Shown: piece after piece, positions 27,671 to 41,159 of the stretch
Layout of the letters: the number at the start of each line of letters is the position of its first letter
How positions within the stretch are numbered: position 1 is the first letter of the stretch
Origin: Branchiostoma floridae
Taxonomy: Eukaryota > Chordata > Leptocardii > Amphioxiformes > Branchiostomatidae
DNA: 64,000 bases
Direction of reading: 5' to 3'
Assembly (NCBI RefSeq): GCF_000003815.2
Contig: NC_049980.1
Coordinates: 26,035,815 to 26,099,814, forward strand
Translations under genes and position numbers: made by a program
The notes under the pieces: generated by a model
The model's input: only the letters and a program-made list of their open reading frames with translations
The model's database searches: none
What the model was told of the DNA's origin: nothing

Positions 27671-30600
27671 TCATTCCTTAGCCAATGCTGGCCCACCTTC
27701 AAATATTTTCTGCATAACATCATTTTCGATTGTTGTCTTTTTGCTTTTAGGCTTTTTCTTCTTTTCTCTTTCCTTTTCTTTCTTTTGCATCCACAGCCTG
27801 ATTTCCTCCTCTGTTTTCTGCTGCTTAAAGTTTCTGCCTGCACGACTGCTGACTTCCTCTCCTTTCTTCCTCTTCTTTTCTTCAATTTTCTGCACAGCTT
27901 TGCTTTTCTCAAGACTTTCTTCGAAGAATTTGGTCTCCTTCTTGGCTTGAAGGATCTCTGTCCGCATCCTCTGTTCCCTCACGGCTCGCTCGTACGCAAG
28001 CTGCTCGCTCAGATGGGTCCATTTGAAGCGATGCAGGTATTTAATGTTCCACAAGTCGCCATAGAACGGACTACGCCTCCTCGTCTCTATGGGCGTGTTG
28101 TTTAGAGACAGGGCGATCCGTTTAGCGAGCCTTTTGTCCCTGAACTCGACCCAACCCTCTACAAAGTTCTGCCGCTGCCTCTTGCCGCCCGGCTTCTTTT
28201 TCATCAACCGCTTATGTTGATCTGTAAAATTAGAGATAAAAGTTTGGCTGTATTCCACTCATGATGTTTTGGAAACATTACACACTCAGATAATTGACCT
28301 GAGAAGAAAGAAGTCAGTGTCGCCTTTTCTACAGGCAGTTAAATACCAGATTTCAATTGCAAATAAAGTAACTCAAGACGTACATACAACAAACAGCAAT
28401 TAACTCTGGTATGTAGACAGGCTATAATGCTAAAGGCAGCCTGAAATATCATGAGGAATTTTCGGAGGGAAATCATGCCGAACATTACAAGGGCCAGGAT
28501 CTTTGCGGTAAACATGTTCCCCGCAGAACACATGTGCTGTCAGGACAATGTCGTCGGTGCACTTGTAGCAATGGCAATGAGCTGTCTGTCCAGCTGGAAT
28601 GGGCCGGCAGACCTGATTTCCTGCCACCTTACACACCTGTCATGTCATTGGTGCCAAATCACACCAAGCAGATCAAAGCCCTTGTGATTCTGACCATGAA
28701 CATATGCAAAACATGGAAGAGGATATGTTTGTGCAAGCATACAGAATGACAAGCTAGCCCCCAGGCTGGCACAGCTTACAAACTTCAAAGCAACAGTTTC
28801 TTTACAAAGTTCCTCATTGTCAATCACTCTGACAGAACCACCGTCATACCTATGCAGACTTTTCATCCTAGGAAGTCTTGCAGAAAACAAAAAAGACAAG
28901 AGCCGGGTCCTCGGGGGAGTCGTGGGAAGGGCAGGTAGCTATTTGACTAAATAGGTGGAAGGAATCTTGGTAAGTGAGCATTTCCCACCTGTTACACTCT
29001 CCAGCATGGGACATGGGCAAACTGGGTACTAACAGTGGCATTCATGGGAGAAACAAAATGGAACGTGGAATTATAAGAAGCATGGTTTAGTATGAAAGCC
29101 AAAGGAAGATAGTGGCAGAAAAAAAGATACTAAGTAGTTGTCATTGTCATCATCATCATCATCTGTCAGCCCATTGAGCTTAGCAAGCTTACCAGTTAAA
29201 TAACCTGAAATGTTCAAGTACAATTCAATCTCTACTACTGAATAAAAAATGGAGATTTACTTCCGGACATTTTGAGTGACATCCTTCACTTTTCCTCAGC
29301 GTCACTAGAATGAACTGGCAGAGCAATCATCCGGAAACGTCCAGAAGTAAAGTTCTGTTTTTTTATCCAGTTGTAGAGATTGAAATGTATTTGAATATTG
29401 TTTACCTGGATGTCTAACTTTCATAAAAGTATGACCTGAAATGATGAAGGTTTCTGATCACCATAACTTACATATCATATATGTAGATTAGTAGATTTAT
29501 AGAATTATATTTCAATTTAGACAGCTCTAGTCCCATTTCGTTGATCATCTTTCATGTATCCTTCTCTAAACTTATTCTTGCTTGACTCAGCATATTGAGT
29601 CCCAATCCCCATAAGTTATGATGACAAGAACAATTATCTATCCAAAGAAAATGAGGGGAAGTTGAATAGTCTGTACAAACAGCATTTTCTGTTCTTCTAA
29701 AAAAAAAAAAAAACCACTCATCTTACTACACAATTCCTGCTTAGGTTGCCTTTGTTGATCTTTATTGACACTCAGACTATGATGTCTTTAAGAGTTTAAG
29801 ATATATGTCATTATACAAGAAATGGTTGCTTTCCCTTTTAACAAACCATACCTACATTTGTATCTCTGCATATTACGATCAGACTATGAGCAATTCATTT
29901 TTTTCAAATTCCATATAATGGGCAGGGGCAAACTTGGATCTTGGATCTTATCTACCCCTTCCAACATATGGCATTGAAGGTTATTTATAGATGGATATAG
30001 ATTTTCCATTTTTCAAAACTTATGAGTTATGACTGTTCCTACAGAACAACTTCTCATCATTCATGTACGACACAGAACACCAGCTTTAATTCATCACGTC
30101 AGAATTGTGAATGTCCTGCATTATACAACATCAGATCCCGACCTACAATCTACAAAATAGCATGTACCAAGCAAACGTTAATACGAACCTACTCAGCTAT
30201 GTTGGCAGTATTTCAACAGTGGAGATAAGAAGAGCGATACTTATACAAACTATGAGAGAAGAATGTGGCAGAAGTCCCAACAGTTCCTTAAGATCAAGAC
30301 AATACTCTGTATGTGTAACATCTGTTTATGAATATTCCTCTTATTGATGAAATGGGCAAATCACTTGTAAGTACACTGCAACTAGATCATGAATATGCAT
30401 GTTTAAACAAGGACGAAATGTTCCCCTACATCATGTGACTAAAAAGTACTGGAAAAACTCTGTAAATTAGTTTAAAAGTTTTAATAAGAGAATTTTAGAT
30501 GATATAAAATGTAACCTCTTTAGACCTCTACTTTAGTTATCTAACTCAGTGCATTTAGCCCATGATGGGCAAGAATATGCAATAAAGATCGTTGTCATTG

Positions 30601-33600
30601 TTTCAAGAAAATCAGAGAAAAGCTAGCACATCCATTTCTGTATGCTGAACATCCTGCCAGTATCACACACAAATTTAACAGCGTGTATCTAAGAAAGGTC
30701 ATTGACTAAGTTAATTGATACACAGCAAATGAGTCAGCTTAATTAAATTTGTCTCCAATAAAAAGCAGTAGTCCTTATTGCTAGACATCACTAAATCAGT
30801 GATTCACTATGTCTGGTTGACGCCTCTTTAGGAGCAGCAATGTTTGTATAGAAATCGGAATGTTGCTTTGCATTTCATACCACAGAGGTCAATTACATAC
30901 ACTTCATGCTGTTCCTTCATACACAAAATAGCAATTACCGACCTCAACTCACTCATCGCCATTCATTTATAGCATTGCAACAGTTGCAAAATCTCACAGA
31001 CATATGCAGATGAATTCCTTCATCTTACCTGCATCAGGGGTAATTAGGAAATAGAGTCATACAAAAAGTATATTTACAAACATTAAAGTTTCTATCAACG
31101 TTTCTCGAAGTTGTCTTGAAAGATATGACTGGAATGGCCGGCCCAAGTGCCATTTGGAGATAAAACCCAACAGGTTATACTTATCAAATTTTGAGGTCAC
31201 TGCTACAAACAAGTGTGTTTACAAATCAAATGTAAACAATAACAATATTAAATTACAAGGCATAAAATGAACCACTTCCAGACCATTACTTGGCCTGAGA
31301 ATTTTGGAAGAATGTGATTTGTGAAGGCAAGCGACAAAATTGGGCAGGCAAAATCTGACCAACTCAAGCTTATTCTAGTCAGCTACTGGCGAAGGTTATA
31401 AAATTTTTGACCTGACATCTATATGAGTCCATCTGTATTTTACAATCTGTTAACAGTTTGGGGCTTTGAACAGTTAATGTAAGGATGTGTACTACTTTTG
31501 TGTAGTGAACATTGTACTTCTTTGTTCAGATTCTTAATATACTTGTGCCTGTATGATATATATCTTTATAATTACAATATGACATTGAAAATACCAGTGC
31601 CTAATGCATATCAGTTTTATGTTGCATTTGTGGGGTCACTTTGGATGAAATAATCCGTACCTGCCAAATCTATATTTTTCAAGCCTCAGTACCATCCTCC
31701 ATAATGACCGCTGGCTCAATCATTTTGCTTGGTAACCACGTGGCTAGCAAGCAAAAGGATTGAGCAGGCGGTCACTACAGAGGATGGAACTCAGGCTTAA
31801 TTTTTTTAAGGACTTTAACCGGAAACACGACATATTTTTTGCTATGCCTAAGGCCACACCGATTTAATTTCTTGGTTCACGGATTCGCTCGCTCCTATTT
31901 TTTGGGAAAAAAAATAAAAACAAAAATTACCACTCAGCAAATTTTCACCATTAATGAAACCATTCACCAACTTTCTGGTGTAGCAAATTGGCCTTTATAT
32001 TATAAGCTCCTTAAAGTGTGGGTACAGGTGCTGTTACTGTACAAAAATAGTGTTTTTGTACTTTTTTCAAGCTGAAAACTTTTTTTCTTTATGTTTTGGA
32101 CTAGCTGTTACCTTTACCCCAACCATTTTACAATTTTTATTTTTATTTTTATTTCGCCCTCTCGCTCCATACTTTTTATGAAAAAATCCGTGAACCAAGA
32201 AATTAAATTGGTGTGGCCTAATCATCACATAACGTTCCGCTTATGCTAGCTGGTACTAACTGAGGGGGTGAAAGATCTGTCTGTGTCCGCCCAGGATCAT
32301 CACAGGAAGCACAACATGCACTAATGAGTAATTCCTAACAAAGAACAAGTCTCTTTGATAAGCTTCAATCTTACTCATCATGGATTCATCCCTCCAGGGG
32401 GGGCTGATAATATCAGGCATATGCCCCGCAAGAGCCGTTGAGCCTACTGAGGTAAAAACAATCATCGGATGTCAACAATACATGGATTTATTCACACATG
32501 ACGTACCTATGACACATGTGATATATTGTGGACAATTTCACTTGTCTCCACCCTCAATTAGCCGGGGCATCATATGGGGAATAATTAGTGGAACAATGGC
32601 ATAAGTCGTGCCTACTGGTACTCACACCTGTGTGGCCACCAGCTCACCGCAGGCCTGGAGACAAAGGAGCTTCACAGGTAACCCAGGTGGACACAGATGT
32701 TGGATTCATTTAACCAGGAGTAATATTTGATACATGAACAACCTCGAAGGGTACAGACTTGATGCTCTAGAGTTAAACTGAAGGATTTATGGCTCCAACG
32801 TAGGATGGTAGACACAAGGGAAACCTGCTTTGTCAATTTCTAAGCCGTTCAATGAAGGGACTTTAGCTAGGTGGTTGATCCTTAACTGCCATGAACATGA
32901 AGAAATACACGTAAGCCTGAAAGTGCTGTAAAGTCACAGTGATATTACGGTGATGTCATGTTTAAACAGGCGAAAATCATTTAAACAGCAAAGTCCACTT
33001 AACCAATTTGTATCAGTTGATTTTACCATGGTTTGTAGCAAGACAGCCTTTGTGATATAACATAGATGTATGCGATGCTTTGTGACACTGACTGGATACA
33101 ATACAGCTCAACTCTTGTCCTCACTGCTAATAAAAACACATGATCATAACAAGTAAAATTCCTATATCTATGATCTATATGATAAAATTTTGGGATAAAG
33201 CTTTGAGACCTTAGTCAGAAAATGAAAATGTAACACACAATCCCAATCATATTTTTTGGATTCCTAAACTTTTTAGTGATTAAGATGGCCTCCGGTATCT
33301 CCCTCTGCTCATCGAGTCAGACAGGGTGGACAAACAAAGGCACCAATTGATATCATACATGTACAGCTGCTTTGTGGGGAAGCGAGCGAACAACACCTGG
33401 ACAAAAGGCATGAAATCCCCGAACATGCAGCAAACCAGGAGGGGTCACGGCGGCACCGCCATCCGGCTGGTTGTACCTGCGGAACAGTGCCCTGCCTGTT
33501 CCCAGGGTCATCGCGCCAAGGAAACTATATGGCAGCTATTGTAATCCATCATAATACCCTGCTCAGGTGGGCTCAGCAGGTAGCTACTGTCTAGGTGAGC

Positions 33601-36600
33601 TGTGAGCACTCAGCTTGTTTATGTCCTTCTGATTCTGACTTCTGATAAATGGTTGTCTCCTACATATACGTGGCTGTATGTCCCACTACAGAGCAAGTGT
33701 TACACACACAGACAAGCAAATGTAGTAACTATGTTCCAAAGCATGTGTTACTAGTATAATACTGAAATAGGTTGTCAACTTTTTCCAAAATATTGTAAAC
33801 CAGCTTATGGTTCATGTGGGTGCTGTGGCCTAGTGGAGAAGGTGTACACAACTTTAAAAAACAATCATCAGATCCAAAGTGTATTCTACTCCAATAAGAC
33901 CAGTAAAAAAATGTATTGGGTGTCCATTTATGTTATCTGTGATACAATTTGAGGTACATGTAAGTTTAACACTGTGTCTGTGCCCATGTTAGGTATTATA
34001 CAGTATCAGGTGAATATCCCTGAGAGTTAGTCTAAACAAACTTAAACTGTTAATGTAAGAAACTGAGGAGTGAACCTTTCATGCCATAACGTACAATAAC
34101 AAGGCACACACACATGCACGCAAACACACACACACATGCACACGCATACACACACACACACACACACACATACCAACACACACATACACACACACACACA
34201 CACATACAACACACACACACTCACTTAGTCACTATATGTTTTATCATGTGTTTTTTTACACAGAATTTTAGAATTCTATAGTTAGAATCTAACGTTATCT
34301 ATAATATTTTTCAAATGCTTGAATTTTGAATAAATATCAGTATAGCCTCTTATGCTCTTCCTCTTAGGTTTGCCTTCCTCTTTACTAGAGAATCTGTGAA
34401 GCTGCCTGATGTACAACAACGTAAAGAGGAAGGAAAGTATGAGGGACAGGGAGTTACAGTTCTATAGTGATTCTGACATGTTTTGTTGAAATATTTCATA
34501 CGATATGAAAATAAGTTATGCAAAGGCCAACTTTTGAGAGGCATGTCAAGGAAGCTCTGGGAGGACTGTCACAGCTAGTTTTGAGAACTGTTGCAGCTTT
34601 TGTGTTTGCCAAGAAAAGAGAATGCAGCACCACCTGTATATAGAGACATTGTTTGGTTTAACTGTGAGTCATTCCTGTAAGTAACAATACTACCTCATTA
34701 ATAGATTTGACTTTTAAAAAATTCTATAGGGGCTAAAGGGCACCAAAGTTTGAGACCCGGATATTTAACTTACAAGTCCCTTGTACAGGAGATTATAATC
34801 GAAGGTACTCAGACCATTTCATTGAACCACAACAAAGAATGGTCTGCACATGTTAAGTTGGTGAAATGCCTATTCAACCAGAAAGACTAACTGTGCTCTA
34901 ATTACAAGGATCTGGGTCTTTTTCTGCCTGCCGTTTTCAGACTTGCTTCAGAGAACAAACACGTGTGACAAAAGCGCCACTAGTGACAGGGAGAGGAACT
35001 GCAACACACATACATTCATTCCATTGCAAAAACAGACACACAGCGATCTCTGTCCTGATCGATTAATCATAGATAGGCAATACTTTGAAAGTTAGCACAT
35101 ACAAACGCATACAAAGTTAGTACATTATTAGTATCACTGGTGTTCAAGGTTCCTAAAAATCATTTTAAGGAAATAAGATACCTTTAAAAAACATGACTTA
35201 ACTCTTGTAGGTATGTATTTGTTGTGCTTTTGTAGACCTTTTCACAAATGAAAATCCGGGCACCTACACTAATGTTGCTTTTACACTTTAACAGTTGTTA
35301 AGACTTTCAATCAATAATAAAATAGAGCAAAATCAAAACCTGTCATATGATCAAAAACAAGTCATCATCAATCAATGTCTATATAGTAATAATATACTGA
35401 TTCCTCTTCAAATGTCAAAGAATGATGTGGTGCCATCCCCTGTAATGCCCAGTGACAGGGCATACAGGTGACAGGTTCAGCATATCAAACAAATAATTCC
35501 TAATATGTAACTTTACTTGTCAGTAGATTAAACCATAAAATAACCAGGTGTGTTCTGGTGTACTATCCTTACCACCAGGCTGCAGGAATGTCCGTCCCAC
35601 CTCCCCGTACTGGCTGAACATGTGGCGCAGGTTTTTGGGGTTCATGCGTGGCGGCAGGTGACTCAGGTACACCACACCTGGTTCTGATGCAGGGGCTTCT
35701 GCCATCTCTGGGTCATCTTCATCTGATGCCTGGACAGGGTCTTCTGTCCTCACAGACTGGTCTTCATCTGATATAATAAAAGTCACACATGCAGCGTGAT
35801 GCAGATACAATAAGACTCACGATTCCAAACATACACACGTGAAATGCAGTGTTTATTACATGTAAGTTGTAACGGGGGGGATCCAATGTCCGGTAACTGT
35901 TCTAAGTGAATGCGCATGGCTTTTGTCATCGTACGTTTTACTGAGAACCCATCAAAAACAATTTAAGATCTTGTTAACAACCATATAACTGTGATTTAAG
36001 CTGTGCAGACATATGTTTCCTTTAACGGCAGCATTCCGAACTTTACTTTGACAGCGCGCGAAAGTTTTGGCAGGTTTGGACTTGCGTTTCAGTGGAACGT
36101 TCTAACACAAAAAAGGGGGTCCAAACTCCGATAAGTTAACAACCAATCCATCTCTGCATATCTTTAAGCATCCTATGCATGCAAAATAACACTAAGCTTC
36201 TTCAATACTATTTTTAGTCACAAATATATGCAAAATTTTGAATTACGATGCATGTTTAAATACGATTACTTACAAGGATTACCTCTCACGGTGAAACCAA
36301 CCTGTCGCCAAAAAGAAAAATGGCGACACTTTGTTTACGTCTGCCTGCGATTACACTTTTTCACTTTCGGCTTCTGTATTTCCTGCTTCAACCTCGTTTT
36401 TAACAGCAGAAATGACCACAGGATTTCTTTAGTCGGTGGGGATCGATTTTCTTGAATGATTGGTACTCTACTGACGGGTTGACTAACTCCATCGTGTTGA
36501 GCATCGCTCGGCTTCCTTCATAGGTGATTGACAAAGATGGCGGGGTTGACAGGGCCGTGAACATGCGGCATAATTCAGCTCCGATTATCCAACTATAAAA

Positions 36601-38941
36601 GCAAAGACACGGCATAGCTGTGCTTATTTAGGAAGTTTTATAGATAGCCTTCTCATCTGTGGTGGTATCTTTTCACATTTCGTATTTGACGATGAATTAT
36701 TTAATAGTTTCCCAGGCCATGTTCTCGATATGTTCGCTCGTCAGCATGCACGGAAGGCGTCAAACTTGTGTACTTTTTTCAATCGTTATCTGTTGGGGCT
36801 TACCAACTGGGACACATACTCTGACTTTTCAGTTATTTACAGCAAGGTTTAGTCCATAACAAGTTGCACTTATTATGTGCAGACACTTATGCATATCTCC
36901 GCAAAAATGATTTTAAAATCCTACCGGACTTACCTGGATACCTGGATACCATCTTCAGTCAAGAAAGGCCTCTGCCTGTAGTGGACTGCTCTAGACGCAT
37001 CCCTCATGGACGTACCACAGGTGTTCCCAGTGTCGATCCAAGTTGGATTTAAACTGGTTCACTGACTCGCTCATGACTATCCTTTCTGGTAAAGAGTTCC
37101 AGTCCTTTACGACCCTCGAAACTGAAGACATGCCCCCTGATTCTAGTTTTTGCAAGTGGGATCTTCAACTTGTAACTATGGCCTCTAGTTGAAGAACCCT
37201 TAGCTTCCACGAAAAACAGATCTGACTGTAGTCTCTCTTTCCCAGTCATAATCTTAAAAACTTGAATCATATCTCCTCTCCTACGCCGGTACTCCAGGGA
37301 TGGTAGCCTCAGCTTTTTTAACCTGTCCTTGTAAGGAATGTCCTTGAGAGCAGGCACCATTTTGGTTGCTCTGCGCTGAACTCTCTCTAGCCTCTGTTTG
37401 TCCAAGGAGAAGTGTGGCCCCCAAATAATATTACCGTATTCTAGATGGGGTCTCACCATCGTTTTGAAAAGAATCGGGATTGTTTGTTCATCAATGTTGT
37501 AAAAGGCTCTATTTATGAGTCCCAGCATCATGTTACCCTTGTTCGCTGCTTTTGCAGTGTGCATGTGGAATGCGAGATTGTTGTCTATAGATACACCTAA
37601 GTCCTTCTCTTCCACGGTTTCCTCTATATTCTGTCCACCAAGAGTGTATGTGATTTTCTGATTTGTCCTCCCCAGGTGTAGAACCTTGCACTTGCTCACG
37701 TTGAAACGTAGCTGCCAGTGCTGTGACCACTGATCTACCGCCACTAGATCCTGTTGCAATGCCTCCTGATCTCTTTTGTGTTTGACTGGTCGAAAAATCT
37801 TGCTGTCATCAGCGAAGATTTTTACTTCACTAGATATTGCCTCTGGTAGATCATTGATATATATCACAAACAATATGGGTCCAAGGACACTTCCCTGTGG
37901 AATCCCGCTTTTGACCTCTTTCCAAGATGAGAATTCACCATTAACTACCACCCGTTGTTTCCTCTGGGACAAGAAGTTTCCAATCCAGTTTCGTAAGTCA
38001 CCCACCACCCCATATCTCTCCAGTTTCTGTAGTAACCGTGTATGAGGTACTGTATCAAATGCTTTACGAAAATCCAGATAGATGACATCTACTGGATCTC
38101 CTGCCTGTAGTAGTTTTGTCCACTGTTCCATGGTCACTAACAATTGAGTCATACATGAACGTCCAGGAACAAACCCGTGTTGGGCGTCAGTGAAATAGTT
38201 GTGAGAAGACATGTGTTCTACAACTTTGTCCCTAATGATGGATTCTAGCATTTTTCCTACTACGGATGTGAGACTTACAGGTCTGTAGTTCCCCGGAGAT
38301 GATTTACTGCCCTTCTTGTGAATGGGTGTAACATGCGCCTGTTTCCACCCTTCAGGTAACTCAGAAGATGCAATGGATTTCTTAAAAAGAATTGTGAGAG
38401 GCGTAGCAAGGTCATGAGCCAGTTCCTTGAGAAACCGTGGATGCAAGTTATCGGGGCCTGCAGATTTTGCTGGGTTAAGCTCGGCCAATTTCTTGAGGAC
38501 TACTTCCTCAGTGATCTCTAAACCTTCCAATGACTTTGGACCCCTACCGGACTTTGGACCCCTCCCGTTAACGTTACAACAATAAAATTTAACCTCCTCA
38601 TAACGTTATCAGAAGTTTGGAAGCTTTTGCGAATTGCAGATCAGATCTTTACAGTTCACTTGCCCTGGTCATTTTACAAAATTATATCACTATAACTGTT
38701 ATAACGTTAGTTATATATATAATTAAATTATGCTGAATCTTGTGTTGAAGATCACTCCTAAACCGGAAGTGGGGAGGGGGGCGAAGCAAATTCACATGCA
38801 ACATTCGCCCCATTTTTCTGAAATATAACGCTCCATATTAAAGATTTTAATTCAAACCTGTGCTACTGGTTACCTACCTTTAGTCTGTTCTGTCTCCGGG
38901 TCACTGGAACTTGAGTCTTCCTTCTCTCCAGCTCCAGACAT
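27671..38941 (-). CDS. ABT1: ABT1/ESF2 nucleolar RRM protein, 3 exons
   Basis: Exons: 38878-38941 (start ATG at 38941), 35573-35767 and 27671-28221. Splice phases are 1 and 1, total 810 bp, 269 aa; human ABT1 is 272 aa. The N-terminus is acidic ([10 protein letters not shown]). The RRM begins at about residue 52 with [18 protein letters not shown] and [13 protein letters not shown], continues in exon 3 with [18 protein letters not shown], and is followed by the ABT1 hallmark [19 protein letters not shown] and [16 protein letters not shown]. The C-terminus is a Lys/Glu-rich, probably helical tail. Family members bind RNA in the nucleolus and are needed for small-subunit rRNA processing (yeast Esf2). 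The RRM is split by a 7.3-kb intron containing several fold-back elements, and the first intron carries a CR1 insertion; both are large beside introns elsewhere in the window. Confidence 0.92.
29219..29389. mobile_element. Fold-back element (MITE-like), ABT1 intron 2
   Basis: Roughly 50-bp arms 29219-29268 and 29339-29389 are inverted copies of one another (ATTCAATCTCTAC, AAAAAA, TTTACTTCCGGAC pattern) around a roughly 70-bp centre. No open frame. The target duplication is not clear. Confidence 0.65.
31681..31798. mobile_element. Fold-back MITE, ABT1 intron 2
   Basis: Left arm AAGCCTCAGTACCATCCTCC..TGACCG is mirrored by CGGTCACT..GAGGATGGAACTCAGGCTT, with further pairing inside (CTCAATCATTTTGCTTG / CAAGCAAAAGGATTGAG). 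It resembles the 25049-25172 element at its ends (AGCCT..CCATCCT). Confidence 0.75.
31850..32220. mobile_element. Non-autonomous DNA element with ~35-bp terminal inverted repeats
   Basis: The left end AGGCCACACCGATTTAATTT..GGTTCACGGAT (from about 31851) is repeated inverted at 32186-32220 with one or two changes. The interior is A/T-rich without a coding frame. The size of about 370 bp fits a MITE. Target duplication uncertain (TA possible). Confidence 0.75.
34100..34222. repeat. (CA)n-rich simple repeat
   Basis: Long imperfect CA tract with interspersed CATA, CATG and CATAC units. The minus-strand Val/Cys open frame across it is a repeat artefact. Confidence 0.9.
36932..38542 (-). mobile_element. 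5'-truncated CR1-type LINE inserted in ABT1 intron 1
   Basis: A minus-strand frame (37049 to about 38542) encodes a non-LTR reverse transcriptase fragment of about 490 aa. Visible landmarks are [58 protein letters not shown], and a catalytic FADD (the usual Y/F-ADD), with a C-terminal [14 protein letters not shown] region. The endonuclease half is missing, so this is a 5'-truncated dead copy. The 3' end (low coordinate) carries two copies of the octamer GGTATCCA (about 36938-36955), typical of CR1 tails. CCTACCGGACTT occurs at 36920-36931 and 38543-38554, probably the target-site duplication. The frame is still open, suggesting recent insertion. An 18-bp local repeat at the 5' edge makes that boundary slightly uncertain. 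Confidence 0.88.
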
Positions 38942-39746
38942 AATCACTTTGTGCACAAATCTATGAAGTTTCGACGATCAGAACAAGTACGAACAGTTCA
39001 CCACCAGTCAAGAGTAGAGTTCTTCCTTCATTGGCCCTAAAGCTGATGTCTAGTGAGTTAGGTAAGTCATTAGAACCATGACCTATGAGGGAATTATGTC
39101 AAAACAATGAGGTTTCAATCAAAACCACGCGTATTTTCTTCTTTCTCCACGTGTTTTCCGGGCGGATAATTTGGCATCAAGATCTGGAGAAACTGTTTTC
39201 TCTGTGCAGGTGCGTCCCCTGGCAGAAGGTGAAAGAACTGCAAGTAGTATGGCGTGCTATTGTTCGATTATGATGATGGGTTTTATATTGGAAATCAAAA
39301 TACCTAACAGTCAAATGGCAGAATTACGTGGTTATATCTCACAGAAATTCATAACTTACAAATACATCAATCGATGTATAAATAATCTAAAATACATGCT
39401 TATTTTCATATGTTAATTCTAATTCCAACATATAATCATGGGTATCCAGTTGAAGAAGATATTGCTTTTCAACAGGAAAGTCAAAAGAAAACAGACAAAT
39501 GACAACATTATCATCAGATAGGCAATTTTATTTGGCACATATTGCTATCAATAGTAGTATTAATATTGGTGATCAAAATAATTGCACAGAAGCAAATATT
39601 TCTTTGACTTTTTTTATCAGTTAGTGATTTGGTAACACTAATTGCTGACATTACAGTTAATGTTCTGTACACCTAAGGTATCAAGGTAACAATGAACACA
39701 GGAATTAGGCACATTCAATTGTAACTTTGCAATTACAACCATAAGT

Positions 39747-39801
39747 TTTCCTCTGGTAGTATTGTTAAAGTTAATAACTTTAACAATACTACCAGAGGAA
39801 A
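39747..39801. repeat. Perfect 55-bp palindrome
   Basis: Arms 39747-39773 and 39775-39801 are exact inverted copies (27 bp each) around a single A. No matching transposon termini or target duplication were seen. Confidence 0.95.
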
Positions 39802-40446
39802 TACGATGACCCATGCTGCATGTCATATAGCACATTGTGCTGCTATTCGAGGGGATCCATTGATTCAGAAACAGGTCTCTGTTATCTAATCCCAACAAGA
39901 CATCTATGAAAGGCAACATGTTGGTTAGCTGTTAAGTGACAAGGAATAACATGCATATGAGTTAGCAAGGACTAAGAAAAAATGCTGTGTTTCCACTGTG
40001 ACCCTAGCAAAAGCCTTTTTTGGTTGATTGTAAGCGCTGGCTTGGGAAATTTTGCTTTATCTTTTTATCTAAGTGACAAAAATTTTGCAGAATTGTTTTC
40101 CTCATGTGTTATATACTCATTTTGCTTGAAATTGACATTTGTGATTGTACAATGTGTATCTGTATATACATGTACTTACAACATGTGAATTTGTGAAAAT
40201 ACCAGTATACTGATAAATTTCAGCTTTACACTGTAAAGAGTATTTGTTGGATCACTTCAGCTTAAATCTGTAAAAAGATAATTCCTATCTAATTTTTTCA
40301 GGACCATAATCAGATGCACATTTTTTGCCGATGCGTAGCACCTGCTTAGAGGCGAGAGAAGCAGTTAGTTCAACCATGGATGCATGGATCGGTCAATTTA
40401 ACCAAACTTTTCTTATAGCCCTTCTATACGCACGATTACGCAATCA

Positions 40447-40536
40447 GCCAGCGTGGCGGAGCGGTCTACGCGCTGGGTGGATATAGTGATTTGCTTTTGC
40501 AGCCGTGGACTGTGGGTTCGAACCCCACTTGTAACA
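40447..40536 (+). pseudogene. tRNA-like (Leu/Ser-type) pseudogene or SINE head
   Basis: An A-box-like TGGCGGAGCGG (40454-40464) and a perfect B-box GGTTCGAACCC (40515-40525) within a fully paired T arm (GTGGG/CCCAC). A T-run terminator follows near 40539. The acceptor stem does not pair (GCCAGCG against TTGTAAC) and no good anticodon stem can be drawn, so this is not a working tRNA. It could be a tRNA relic or the promoter head of a SINE. Confidence 0.5.
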
Positions 40537-41159
40537 ATTTTTTTTCTTTGTTAGACAAATCTCATGTAATGTTTTTTTAATAGAAGACAGACCAATTCAG
40601 TAATTCGATGTTTAAAAACTCTTTTTTTCATGTGATTTTGTTTAACATCCAGGCTTTTTCCAAAATATGCACCGGCCAGCTTTTTTCAGAAGCTTTCTTG
40701 TTTCCTTAGCTCTAGTTTGGTATTAGTGACAATCAATCATTAGGTTTGAACTTTAAACATCATCAGAATATGATCTAACTTCATCATGGCCAATATAAAG
40801 TCGGTGGGTTTATCAGACACATATATTTGAAAACATCAGCCATAAAACTTACAATATAAGGCACTATATTCCACTAGATTTCTCTTAAATTTTTATAGTT
40901 TTCTGGCAACAATTAGATATCGCTTCCTTTCTTAACATAGGATTAGAAACATATTTGATTTTGTCTATAACGTTTAAAAAGGCAGGAATGTACCAGGCTT
41001 CTTCTGCTGTCCATTCATCATTCAGCAACAAAGTAAAACAAGCAGATAATAATTTCTTAAGCACAATTTTTTTTTTTTACTCTTAACACTTTCTGCCATA
41101 ACTACGGTATCACACCGCAGTAGCCATGGTCTCCCCACAGAGTTGTTAGGGGGGTCTCC

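Larger units (their letters stand above)
38942..41159. other. Intergenic region between ABT1 and PEPD
   Basis: Holds the ABT1 upstream region, a perfect 27-bp-arm palindrome (39747-39801), a tRNA-like sequence (40447-40536) and the likely PEPD 3' UTR. No coding exon chain seen. Confidence 0.6.

Noticed and set aside
36400-36615. 71-aa minus-strand frame in ABT1 intron 1
   Set aside because: No recognisable domain; skipping it gives a perfect phase-1 join between ABT1 exons 1 and 2.
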